Source: Chara braunii (taxonomy: Eukaryota; Streptophyta; Charophyceae; Charales; Characeae). Taken from it: 20,051 bases of DNA. Position numbers and translations under genes: made by a program. Shown piece after piece: positions 8,900 through 18,635 of this stretch (position 1 is the first letter of the stretch; each line of letters opens with the position of its first letter). The notes beneath the pieces were generated by a model. It searched no databases, was not told the DNA's origin, and worked only from the letters and a program-made list of their open reading frames with translations. The DNA lies in contig BFEA01000445.1 of the NCBI GenBank assembly GCA_003427395.1, positions 1,282,905-1,302,955 of the forward strand. The letters run 5' to 3'.

Positions 8900-10986
8900 A
8901 CTAGACTTAGAATAAAAAGGGTAGCAGTAGAAAGATTAGACTCTAGAGGATCTAGGGGAGGTGCTTTCAATCTCACTGGAGAGGGCCTCGTTGTCTTGAC
9001 GCGCCTGAGGGCCCCGCAATGATGGCCAGGAATAACGCAGCAGCAACCGGTCCAACCCTCGGCCGGATACAACATCAACAGTCCCCTGACCACTTTTCAA
9101 GTCGCAGCACAACCCCTCTGCAGAGTTTGACCTCCCCTTTCATGCTACCAGTATTCTTCTCTGTCTGAATCGTAGCCACACAGCCTAGGAAGGGCCACGT
9201 TTCGAATAGAGCACCCCCCTCCCGTGCTCTACCTGAAACACAGTAATCCCAGCTAGATTCAACTCGGTACGGTGCGCAGTGGCTCGAGAACATAGCAATA
9301 TGACCAAGTGCTGTCAAAGTAGCGGTCCGCCTGGCACTATTTTAAACAGCAAGAATCAACCTGGCTTTTTCATGCTTACCGTATCCTCAGCAGCAGTGCG
9401 CAACAGCAGGCCGCCACAAAGCACGCAATGTCTAAAATGCAGCGGTCGTAGCAGCAAGCTACGGTGTAACACAGCGGTACACCATGACCCACAACGATAT
9501 GCAGCGGTGCTCAGTGGCTTGGTATGGTAGGGCTGTGCACACAGCAGCCGTCTCTGCAGCAGCCACCGTGCGCCCAACAGCTCAGCGCGGCTCAACAATC
9601 ACAGCAGTCTGCCGTGAAAACACAGCGGTCCTCACGATCATCCACAGCACCGCGCTCCATAGCCAACACAATGACAGTTTGGTCTAGACTGAAGTCACCG
9701 TTGAGATCCCCCTTTGACTACCCCGTCCTACCGAGTGGTTATCCCGTAGCCCCGCAACCTGCGTCAACCATATGTCCCTGTGCATCTCTTGCCTGCTCTT
9801 CCGAGCCTGCGGCCCTGCGCAGCTAGTGCACAGCAAGGTAACGCAGCAACAGCGTAGTCCGGACACAGCAGCACACCGACTGTGTCCTGTGGTAGCCTGG
9901 TCCTGCAGTGGTAGCTTGTTCACAGCGACAACAGTCCCCTGAAACACAGTAGTAGTTAGCTCAACCACCGTTGCAACTGGCCGCAGTGGCCGCAACCTTG
10001 ACAGTAGGTGCAACAGCCAATCATTGTACTAATGCATAGAGTCGTAACAACCCAAAGGTTACTGTACCGTACAGCAAGTGCATCAATGGTGTTTGCTCAT
10101 CAGCTCAACATGGGGCAGCCAACGCGCAGTGCATACGATCAGAATGTGATCAGAGTGCAGAGTAACACCCTCCTATAGATGCTACCCATCCCCTCGGATT
10201 GCCACTTCACCACCTCAGGCCCACCGGTCGTCGTGCAGCCTAGAAAGGCCTGCTTCGAATAGAGCACACCCTGTGCTTTAATCAGACGCAATAGCTGCCG
10301 TCGATTTTCAACAGAATGTAGCCCGTACAACGATCGCGTGTAATCAGCATGATAGTGCACCGCCAGCTAGTGTGGCATCACGACTTGTCGGGCCTGGCGA
10401 CAAGGTGAGCGGTGAGCGCACCTCTTGATGATATCGACAGCAAGTAGCCACTGCTGCAGCAAGTCGAGCGAGAGGACTACACTCATAATAGTCCAAAACC
10501 CAACGACCTACAGCAGCTCCCTGACTACCTCCACTGAAACTGAGTCCTACCAGAAAGAGTATGCTGTGTACTCAACAACGGTATGGTAACCCACAGCGAT
10601 ACATAGCGGAAGAAAACGAAGGTCTGGGGCAGCAACTCACCAAAGTGCACAGCAGCGTGCGTCGCCTGGGCACAACAAGATGTACCATGAGGGCGTAGTG
10701 AAATCCCCCCTCTCAATAACGTCAACACTGGTACTAACTGCAATAATCACCCCAACCCAACAGCAAGACACAAATAGTAGTAGACCGATGCATCAGTGGC
10801 GGCAGGTCATGTCAGCAGCAACTCTGTAGTTTAGGCCCTTGGTGATGGCAGCTGCTGCCGTCAGGACAAGCATCCCTTCAAGTCAACGCAGTGCACTTCA
10901 CAAACCCAGCCACGGTCTTGGCCCCTAACACCACACTGTCCTTAGTAACAGGCTAATGCTAGCACAGCGGGCTACATCAAGATGTC
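8900..10986. other. CAGC-rich non-coding region with an old internal duplication
   Basis: The motifs CAGCAG, CACAGC and CAGCGGT recur irregularly from about 9280 to 10900 without a fixed period. A segment around 9181-9214 (CAGCCTAGGAAGGGCC followed by TTCGAATAGAGCAC) reappears around 10237-10268 with substitutions. On the minus strand both copies read as related peptides with a shared FLGC motif, which hints at a very old element fragment. I see no intact gene on either strand. Confidence 0.45.
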
Positions 10987-10992
10987 AAAAAA

Positions 10993-11041
<49 letters not shown>

Positions 11042-11057
11042 TCATATATATATATAC
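10987..11057. repeat. Poly-A (24) followed by TA microsatellite
   Basis: A24 at 10987-11010 is followed directly by about 14 TA units to 11039, then GTC and a second short AT run. This may be the tail of a retroposed insertion, or simple-sequence expansion. Confidence 0.8.
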
Positions 11058-11059
11058 CT

Positions 11060-12250
11060 ACAACACTTAAACGGTAGCCACACACTGGTCAGACCCCATT
11101 ACGGAGGTATTGCCACCGAGTAGACCCCACAGCCTACAGTAGCATTACACCAAGTACTCAAGCCAGCTGCCTAGCACTCACCATTTAGCTGGCCCGCCAG
11201 CTCAGGTTAGAGATAGTGACCCTTCTTGTGACAGTTACACCGAGGCAAGACTGGGATCAAGATGATAAGCATGATGAGCGGTGCCACTTGTACCTGGTGA
11301 CGAGAGTACACAGCGGGTGCACTTAGTGCCCAAAAATACAGACTATAATGAAAATTAAATTCTAACTGCCTTCTCTCCCCAAGTCAATTAGCATCCAGAA
11401 TTTCCAAGAATCCCACCCTCGTCGTCAACACTTTCACCTAAGTTTCTGGGAGCTTCCTTCTCCCTCCCCTATTCCTCCAGCTCTAGTTATGGTACTTGGA
11501 GGTGCCCAGTCTACCAGGCCTGTCAGTTATGCAACATGAGAGGGGACCTTTCACAAAGATATAGGCAGTCACCCTGCGGTGAACAGACCTGTTAAAAGAA
11601 GACTCTGATGTGAGTACGCTGAGGCAAGTACCGCTACTGCACTCACGGGGGGGGGGGGAAGAGGTCTATCCACCCCAAATTCAGACTGAACCTTCTGCCA
11701 GAGCATGGAACTACACACTGCTTCTCTGCCAGGCACAGCGGCAAGATACCACACAGCAGCCTCCTTAGTAAGGGTCAGCAGGGCACGGTCTGCAGGTAGG
11801 TGCCCACCTCCATGCAGATAAGCCTCAGATTTCACAGCTGGCCTCACACTATCCCCCTTCTCCTTTGTATGAGCAAAATCATCACGGCTGGGAGCCAACA
11901 CTCGAGCGCTGAGCTACCCGCCTGCCCCCTTCCCCTCACCCTGGTGGCTGCTCCCTCTCTCTTTGCGGCATATGAGTGACCGCGTGCGCAGCCTCAACGA
12001 GCGGACCTGGGCGACTTCACTACCGAGCACAAGTACATCGATCACGATCAGGGCGGGGAGTGCCGGCCAGCTCAACCTGATTGACGAGAGGCGATAACTG
12101 TATGCTATACAGCCCCGGACTGCTGCCAGTAGGTAGCAGGTGGACCTGTTACCGAGATGCCGGGCAGCCACCTCCTTCTAGAGGACACAGACTTGGAATG
12201 AATCCCTTTCCCTTGATCACGGGGGGATACCCTCCAGTATTCAAACCCTC
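11060..12250. other. No gene seen
   Basis: Unique-looking sequence with a 12-base G run at 11647-11658. Several open frames of 60-110 codons exist on the minus strand, but none carries a recognisable motif and they overlap simple sequence. A small hairpin, CTGTAT-GCT-ATACAG, lies at about 12098-12112. Confidence 0.45.
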
Positions 12251-12269
12251 TTTTTTTTTTTTTTTTTTT
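12251..12269. repeat. Poly-T tract
   Basis: An uninterrupted run of 19 T. It could be the reverse-oriented poly-A tail of a retroposed sequence lying to its left, but I do not see the rest of such an element. Confidence 0.7.
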
Positions 12270-12297
12270 GCACTCCGCCCCTGTACACGGTGACATC

Positions 12298-12640
12298 NAC
12301 TGNCCNNCCTCAGCGCCAGGTCCGACTCTACTATCGAGCTNGCAAGGCCTCAGACCTTCAGTACAGGCTCATAGATCGCCAAGTTGGTTAACGTGAGTTA
12401 TAGCTCTCGTTCAGGTCCGCCTCTCAACACCTCCGCGCGGCTCTACCTTCTCATAGCACAAAAACTAACACTCCTTCCTCAAATCTAACCACACCAACAG
12501 ATTNGCNACACTCACAAACCCCAGAATCGANTCCTAGTTCGNCNGTTNTCGTTNAGAAACGGGCGGTCNATCNGTTTTTCCGTGGTGCCATATTCACGCC
12601 TTCNANACCCCCCCCCCCCCCCCCCCCCCCCCCCCNCNCG
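12298..12640. other. Low-quality stretch with many N and a 28-base poly-C run
   Basis: Numerous single N bases between 12298 and 12638, ending in poly-C at 12608-12635. The sequence and linkage here are unreliable, so features to the left and right may not be contiguous in the real genome. Confidence 0.85.
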
Positions 12641-13350
12641 CTCTTCCTCTAACAACTCATCCCCTATTATCTTTCACTCCGATCTGACCTTGCCAATGGT
12701 TTCGCCCACTCCCAGAACCCCCGTATTCCTTCTCTCCCCGCCCCAACTCACAAGGAAACCGGTAAGCACTCATTCCCAGCCGCGCTCAGCAAGTTTTCCG
12801 CCATCTCCACTACGGCCGTACCTGGCACCGAGCCCCAGCCAGGTTCAACCATACTCTTCCTGACTCCTCTCTTCCGCGCTCTGCGTACCTTCCCATTACT
12901 CCGCCATCCCTATCTCCTCCCCCGCCTCGCCGTGCCACGGTCCTCCCCAGGCTCAGCAATCATCGTCTCCCTCTTCGAACGCACCCGGCACAACTTTCAG
13001 CCTGGGTACATCCGCTCGCTGCCCCGCCCTAGCGTTATCTATCACTCCTTCTCCTGACCGCACCTAGCCTGGTTTTCCATCGAGGTTCAGCCTCCCATTC
13101 TCAGCCTCGTTCTCTCGGCTAGCACTCCGCTCCGTGCAGCCTGTCTCATTCGCTACCGCAGGCGACCCGGCACCGTCTTTACCCAACAGTCCCGGCCGCT
13201 CTCCTCCTACACCCGGCCTGCGCTACTTCCATCCTCATCGCGCATACACCCCGCGCGCCCTTCCTGTCCCGGTCTACTCCTTGCTGGCGCCCACTTCCAA
13301 CTGGTACCTGCTACAAACCATCCCGCGTCCGTTGCTCTAAGCAGCACTCC
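12641..13350. other. Pyrimidine-rich (C/T) non-coding stretch
   Basis: The + strand is strongly C- and T-rich. Open frames here encode Pro/Ser-rich low-complexity peptides because of this composition, so I do not call genes. Confidence 0.5.
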
Positions 13351-14341
13351 CGCAGGGCTTACGCAGGTGTGAGTAACTTACTGCTCCCTGCCTCTTGATT
13401 TATACTTCTACGACTCGCTGGTCTGCCACCTCACTCGCCCAGTGCACTTAGCCCTGTATGGTATTGGCTGACTTGACTCGGGGAGACGGGGACTGGACAC
13501 TACTGCCCTTTGCACAGGCGGAATTCAACGGCCAGCCCTCCGGTCTTAGCCCCGCCGTGGATTCTGGACAGGCTCCACCAGCCCATTTCTTAGTCTGCCC
13601 TTAGCCTTTCGCCATCATAGCAGCCAACTGCCTTGACTCTTGAGCGTTGTCGCAGCGGTGACCTTGACCTCCAAGGGCTGTCGCAGCTGCGGTCCACGAC
13701 GCACCCATCGGTCAATAATAAAAAAAAACAAAGGAAAATAGTACCTAGTGGCAGTCACACAAAAACCTACCGTGGTTGGGGGGAAAACGCAGGCCCGATA
13801 GGCACTCCCCCAGCAAAACTAAGGGGGACAGTCCCACAGACCCTCAACCTCTCCACCCTTCAGCACTCCAACCCCCCTGCACCGTCGCCCGCCAGCTTCA
13901 ATCCCCGTATTGCTGCCGTGTAAACCCAATACCGTAACCTATAGGGCTATGCCCCAACCTGGTACCAGTCCGTCCCAGAGCCTATAAGAAGTGGTGTTAC
14001 ACAGCCCCCGGCCTAGGAATTAGCCCAGCCCTTGTTCCTCCCTCTACTTAGGCGCCGGTTGTTGCTAGGCATCTGCCCAGGCTTGCCCACTTTGTGCCGT
14101 GGCCGTCCCACGCCCCATTCTGTACGTAGGCCTACCAACGGTCACGTGTCCCAATTAAGAACAAGCCTCTTATTCCTAGAAACAAGGTTTCAGGCCGGCC
14201 AACTACGCCGGTTGCATAATCCAAAGTAGAAAAATCACATGCGCGCCTTAATCCCGCGTGCCCACACCCGCCCCACTCTAATCAAGCAACTTACCTATGT
14301 AACCAAACAGACGGAGCCGCGTCTCGCGCGGTACACTTTGA
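13351..14341. other. No gene seen upstream of gene 2
   Basis: The frame that becomes gene 2 is closed by TGA at 14339-14341. I find no promoter motif, obvious 5' exon or recognisable repeat. A missing first exon or the true start of gene 2 might lie here, but nothing in the sequence identifies it. Confidence 0.4.
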
Positions 14342-14449
14342 ACCTCTACCCGTACTTCCGGTCACTTGCAAAAGCAAGGGCGGATACCCTTGTCAGGGTA
14401 TTCTTGCCGACAGCGGTCTCGCGACGTGCTGGAGGGGCCCGCTCCAGGA

Positions 14450-14770
14450 GTGTTGAAGACCGTGGGTAGCGAGAACGAACGTCACACTCCTGGGGAAGAC
14501 GAGCGCTCTCCGGGAACGCGTGCTGTACATCGGGAAGAGGGAACTCAACGCTGGCAATCTCCCAAAGTGTTGGAGACCGGGGGTAGTGAGTGTGAACGTC
14601 ATGCTTCGGAGGGTGCGTCTGTGGACACTGACAGCGAGAGTGCAGGAGCTCCGGGGGAAACGCATGATGTACAGCTAGGAGAGGACACTCGACACGGGCC
14701 GGCTCGTGAAGAAGTGAAGTGGCTCCACGCACGAGTGCTGGTGATCGGGACGTCCGAAGAGGTTCGGTAC
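14450..14770 (+). repeat. Degenerate internal repeats in gene 2, N-terminal part
   Basis: A motif of the form VLxTxGSExERH is read at 14450, 14567 and, more diverged, 14735 (VLVIGTSEEVRY). The spacings are 39 and 56 codons. The repeats are in frame with each other, which supports this being coding sequence. Confidence 0.55.
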
Positions 14771-14933
14771 AGTCGCTCGGCTGTAGCCACGACGCGAGAG
14801 GGTGTCGTTAAGGGAGGTCAGTGAACGTTCGTGCAAGCTCCCGTTCTTAGCGATGATGAATACGAAGAAGAACCCGCGGTGGAAGCTCGGGTTCATGACG
14901 ATGAGAAACGCGGAGAACCCGTGGTGGAAGGCT

Positions 14934-15383
14934 GTGAGGTGACTGCCGACATCCGGACGGATCCACAGCGGAAAGGTGGTGATTCTTCGCCCATCCGTTG
15001 TGGTGAAGAACAGGGTGGTCGAGCGCCTATCCTGAGCACCGCTCGGGGAATGGTGCTTCGTGAAGCCATAGAGTTGGGTGACGACTCGGCGGCCACCGAG
15101 CTGGTTAGCGACTCAGGCGTGGCCGAGATGCAGAGCGTCGAATCCTCCGTGGAAGGCGGTGAGGTGGCCATCAGCATCAAGATGGATCCAGAGCGGAAAG
15201 ATCATGATTCTCCATCCACCCGTTGCGGTGCCGAACAGGGTGATCGAGCATCTGTCCTCAGTACCGGTCGGGAAATGGTGCTTCATGAACCCATCGACTT
15301 GCCAAGCGACTCAGCTGTCACCGAGCTGGTTAGCGACACAGCCGTGGCCGAGGTCCAGAACCTCGAATCGTCCGTAGACGTTG
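14934..15383 (+). repeat. Two 225-bp (75-codon) tandem repeats within gene 2
   Basis: Unit 1 (14934-15158) and unit 2 (15159-15383) align throughout. Shared protein elements are DPxRK, RCGxEQGxRA, LSTxRxMVL, and TELVSDxxVAExQ followed by ESSV. The period is a multiple of three and both copies stay open, while many differences change residues. The content is acidic and Ser-rich, so a disordered spacer is likely. Confidence 0.75.
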
Positions 15384-15434
15384 GCGCAGTGGCGCGACAG
15401 GAGGGCGAGTTCCCTCAAAGGGCTCCCGAGCACG

Positions 15435-15577
15435 GTAAGATTTGTGAATAGGACCACTCGCATATCTGTTACTGGTCAGCTCTGTGTTCGTCCAAATTGA
15501 TGTCATGGCCTAATGTACCTGTTACCACTAGTTAAAAAAAAGCTTGTGGGTTGTGGGTTGTTTTCTATGTTCTACAG
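15435..15577 (+). other. Predicted GT-AG intron of gene 2 (143 bp)
   Basis: The donor reads CACG|GTAAGA and the acceptor TTCTATGTTCTACAG|GT, preceded by a pyrimidine-rich stretch. The segment contains in-frame stops (first TAG at 15449-15451). Removing it joins a phase-1 codon and moves the reading from the exon 1 frame exactly into the exon 2 frame, which then stays open to 15939. Length and signals suit a plant-type intron. Confidence 0.7.
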
Positions 15578-16059
15578 GTGTGAGGTTGTTAATGTCCCTG
15601 CCCATGAAGCCTTTAAAAGCCGTGCGCGAGAAACGTCTTTCAGGGAGGTCATTGGCCGCTTCACTGAAGAAGTCGTCAAGTGTAGGGTTGTTTAAAAGGG
15701 TCCAGATGCCTCGCCTTTCCCAGAGAGTTGTCAGGGTTCTGAAGTTTTGTGGAATAGATAAGGAGGAAGGTCTGCGGAAACATTTGGCTGCGTCTATAGA
15801 GAGCGTTACTGCTTTGTCTGATAGGTCTGATGACGATGGCAAACGGGGTGTCTTGAAAGACCCGTGTCCTAAGTACATCGCGAACGACACATTCAACAAG
15901 CGCGGATACAACTTTTCTGGGAAAAGGGCAGACAGTTCTTAGCCATTCCACCATGGGGTTTGTGCTCACTCCTCACACTTGTTCGTGGGTGTTTGTGCAG
16001 CAGGGGCTACATCATGTTTTCGCGTTCCGTTGCCTACTGAAGAGCTTAGCGCTACGGAC

Positions 16060-16720
16060 TTGAGAATGTTGCGGAACGTCTGTGGAGATTACAGCAATGG
16101 CCACGAGGTGGTGTGCTCGGTTCGCGAAGGGGTCATTTCAATTCCGTTGAGCAGAAAAAGTCTTCAAACTCTTGTTCAGGGGGAATGGTTTTCCGACGAG
16201 GTGGTGGAGTCGTACTTGGCCTTGCTTGCCAACGCTGTGTTGCCTGGGGGTCCCTCTCTTCACATTTTCAGTCAATTTTTCTATACCAAGCTCGTCCGTG
16301 GCGGCTATCGACATGATAGGGTTGCGAGATGGACAAAAGATGTGGATATTTTCTCGCACGAGATGGTCTTGATTCCTGTCCATAAACATGGAGTGCATTG
16401 GACCCTGTTGTGACTCCGAGAACAACGGCTGGAGTACTGCGACTCCCTCGTACAAGACGATGGCGGTTTTTCTTCCGATGTGATTGCAAACTTCACGCAA
16501 TACCTCCGTGACGAAGCAGTTTGTCATTATGGTCCAAAAACGAAAGTGGATCTCCAGGAGCCCAAGGTGGTTGTTCGTGGTGTCCCTCAACAATCGGACC
16601 GTTCGAGCTGCGATGTTTTCATGCTCGCCTTCACTTCATTTCTTGCACGCGGTTGTCCGCCACCATTTCCGATAGCCCAAAGCGACATTCCAAACATCCG
16701 GCTGAGGATTGCGGTGGACA
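16060..16720 (+). other. Ulp1/C48 peptidase domain in gene 2, catalytic residues present
   Basis: The domain opens with the Ulp1 signature region ISIPLSRKSLQTLV followed by WFSDEVVESYLALL, then a strand RWTKDVDIF and MVLIPVHKHGVHW. The catalytic residues expected for the family are all present: His (16396-16398, before Trp), Asp (16441-16443 in YCDSL), Gln (16591-16593 in PQQ) and Cys (16609-16611), the last two six residues apart as in SENP enzymes. The usual Gly after the Cys is replaced by Asp. TGA 16411-16413 lies between His and Asp, so any product ending there would be inactive. Confidence 0.75.
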
Positions 16721-16783
16721 TACTCCAAGGTACTGAATGATACCACTGTTGTAAAAACACGCCTTTCGAAATGCTATAAGCAG

Positions 16784-16805
16784 AAGTGCGAATCTATTCC
16801 CACTT
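16784..16805. promoter_or_regulatory. 22-bp palindrome, copy 2 (just downstream of gene 2)
   Basis: AAGTGCGA and TCCCACTT flank ATCTAT, with one mismatch against perfect symmetry. It lies 44 bp after the stop codon of gene 2. Confidence 0.5.
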
Positions 16806-16879
16806 GATCTAGCAGTCAGCCGGTTCGAGTTGTGCTGTTGTTTTCATAAGGTGCCGGATTGCAGAGGACGTTTTGGTCA

Positions 16880-17280
16880 AGTACAGACTTAGGTGTTGAT
16901 GTGAATATCCCAGCCTCGTTCTGTATCAATTTTTTAAGGGTTCTTCATTTCGTGGAACCTGTTATCTTTACTCGTAGGACTTTCGGCAGCGCCGTGCTTC
17001 CTTTGTTTGTTTTCGGGTTGTTCCCATTGCTTGCCGCGCAACATCAGCTAGAGGGTAGCAACAGACGCTTACGTGAAGTAGAAGCTCAGATGCCGATGTA
17101 AATATCCCAGCCAAGTGGTGCAGTTCCTTTTAAGTAGACGCTTACATATCGGATGTGAATATCCCAACTTCGTACTCCTTTTGTTTATTTTCGGGTTGTT
17201 CTCCTTATATCCTCTCGGACCGCGGCAACACCGTGCTGCGTTTGTTCGTTTCGAGGTTGTGCTCCTCTTTTACTCATGTG
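16880..17280. repeat. Degenerate repeats downstream of gene 2
   Basis: GATGTGAATATCCCA or a close variant occurs at 16898, 17095 and 17152. A second unit, CGGCAGCGCCGTGCTTCC followed by TTTGTTTGTTTTCGGGTTGT, occurs near 16984 and again near 17222 with changes, and the TTCGGGTTGTT part also near 17190. No gene is supported. The frame open across 17115-17591 follows these repeats. Confidence 0.5.
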
Positions 17281-17662
17281 AAAGATATCGACGATTTATT
17301 CTTGGTCGCCAAATTGTTTTGTGCTTATCTCTTTCGTTCGCGAGACTTTGTGGTGTGAAAGCCCCTCTCCCCCGCCCCACCCCGACCAACCAGCTTTCAT
17401 ATATTTTGGCTCGCCCTTATTCTGCGTGTGCCGCCCCGTTTTACGATTCACCCCCTCTGTTTGTCTCGATTGAATGTTGTCTGTTGGTTCCTTATGACAG
17501 TTGCGAACTTGTTCTCCATTCAGAAACCAATTGTCGTCAGAATGTCTGTATGCTTGAAGTTGTTTTACGGATTCAGCGGTGCACTGAATGATCACCAATT
17601 TTGTTATCCCCGGAATACATCTCGTGCTCTCCACGGAATGCTGGTTGTTATTTCCGTATGAG

Positions 17663-17684
17663 AAATGCGAACATATTCGCACTT
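17663..17684. promoter_or_regulatory. 22-bp palindrome, copy 3
   Basis: AAATGCGA-ACATAT-TCGCACTT, one mismatch from perfect symmetry. It lies in copy 1 of the 458-bp repeat. Confidence 0.45.
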
Positions 17685-17727
17685 CGGATGCCGTACATTT
17701 GTGATTGAACTATTGGTTCCATATGAG

Positions 17728-17749
17728 AAATGAGAACATATTCGCACTT
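17728..17749. promoter_or_regulatory. 22-bp palindrome, copy 4 (degraded left arm)
   Basis: AAATGAGA-ACATAT-TCGCACTT, with two changes in the left arm. It starts 65 bp after copy 3. Confidence 0.35.
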
Positions 17750-18120
17750 TGGCTCCATGTACTTTGTGATATTTGAAAAGTCTCCGTGCACTTTGCAATG
17801 TGGGATTGTATTATATTTTGCGTTCAATGACTTTTTGAAACGTCTCTGTGTGCTTTGCAATTTGCCCTCGAATGAATTTTCTGCATTNAATGGTTTCTGG
17901 TACCTATTCGTGTGTTGTGAGACTTCACCTTTCGAAAAACACTAGGCAACTTGAGATGTTTTCACCTCGATGTTTGCGATGTCTCTGTGTGCTTTGCAAT
18001 TTGACTTGTGCTTGAAGTTGTTTAACGGATTCAGCGGTGCACTAAATGATTGCCAATTTTGTTATCCCCGGAATACATCTCGTGCTCTCCACTAGATGCT
18101 GACTGTTGTTTCCGTATGAG

Positions 18121-18142
18121 AAATGCGAACAGATTCGCACTT
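18121..18142. promoter_or_regulatory. 22-bp palindrome, copy 5
   Basis: AAATGCGA-ACAGAT-TCGCACTT, the counterpart of copy 3 in the second 458-bp unit. Confidence 0.45.
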
Positions 18143-18185
18143 TGGATGCCGTGCATTTGTGATTGAACTGTTGGTTCCATGTGGG

Positions 18186-18207
18186 AAACGAGAACATATT
18201 CGCACTT
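18186..18207. promoter_or_regulatory. 22-bp palindrome, copy 6 (degraded left arm)
   Basis: AAACGAGA-ACATAT-TCGCACTT, the counterpart of copy 4 in the second 458-bp unit. Confidence 0.3.
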
Positions 18208-18635
18208 TGGCTCCATGTACTTTGTGATTTTTTGAAAGCCTTCGTGCACTTTTCAATGTGGGATTGTATGATATTTTGCGTTCAATGATTTCTTGAAACG
18301 TCTCTGTGTGCTTTGCAATTTGCCCTTGAATGAATTTTCTACATTGAATGGTTTCTGGAAACTGTTCGTGTGCTGTGAGACTTCACCTTTGGAAAAACAG
18401 TAGGCAACTTCAGATGTTTTCACCTCGACGTTTGCAATGTCTCTGTGTGCTTTGCAATTCGACTTGAGATGTTTTCATCTCGATGTTTGCGATGACAAGA
18501 GATACTTGTATGAATGAATATGAATCTTGTACACAGAAAGATTTGATGGCGTTTTCAACCTGTGATATACAAATGACAAACCAATGTCCATATTAAATCG
18601 TCGCGCTGATGGACTGCGCAACTGCTTCTCCATCA

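Larger units (their letters stand above)
14342..16740 (+). pseudogene. Gene 2: decayed Ulp1-like (C48) cysteine peptidase gene with acidic repeat region
   Basis: Exon 1 (about 14342-15434) encodes acidic, repeat-rich, probably disordered sequence. Exon 2 (15578-16740) encodes a basic linker and a C-terminal Ulp1-type domain and ends at TGA 16738-16740. The intron at 15435-15577 links the two frames. No convincing ATG is visible at the 5' end, so the gene is probably 5'-truncated or lacks an exon. The frame is broken by TGA 14822-14824, TAG 15940-15942 (unless removed by a short intron) and TGA 16411-16413, without shifts. Ulp1-family enzymes cleave SUMO-like modifiers, and captured Ulp1 domains are known in plant Mutator-like transposons. 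Being on the same strand as gene 1 and sharing its downstream palindrome suggests the same element family. Confidence 0.65.
17551..18466. repeat. 458-bp tandem duplication
   Basis: Copy 1 (17551-18008) and copy 2 (18009-18466) align end to end with few differences, starting at TGCTTGAAGTTGTTT and including the two palindromes of each copy at the same offsets. The phrase CTCTGTGTGCTTTGCAATT recurs twice inside each unit, so shorter repeats are nested in it. A partial third start (CTTGAGATGTTTTCATCTCG) follows at about 18463. No coding sequence is seen. Confidence 0.85.

Noticed and set aside
10987-11057. Poly-A tract as a gene 3' end
   Set aside because: No gene or polyadenylation context lies upstream. 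It joins directly to a TA microsatellite and is best called simple sequence.
11569-12296. Minus-strand open frames of 60-110 codons
   Set aside because: They show no motifs, overlap homopolymers and have compositions set by the surrounding DNA. I treat them as chance frames.
12582-13340. Proline-rich protein frames
   Set aside because: They come from the poly-C run and the pyrimidine-rich strand, and contain N bases.
14239-14469. Open frame at the start of gene 2 in a different phase
   Set aside because: It overlaps the gene 2 frame, lacks its repeats and shows no motif.
65-16740. Reassigned stop codons (TGA or TAG read as an amino acid) to explain the interruptions
   Set aside because: Both TAG and TGA would need reassignment, the frames end normally elsewhere at TAG and TGA (for example 16738-16740), and gene 1 also has frame shifts near its end. 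Simple decay explains more.
17115-17591. 158-codon open frame downstream of gene 2
   Set aside because: It runs through degenerate non-coding repeats, has no recognisable motif, and its content changes with the repeats.
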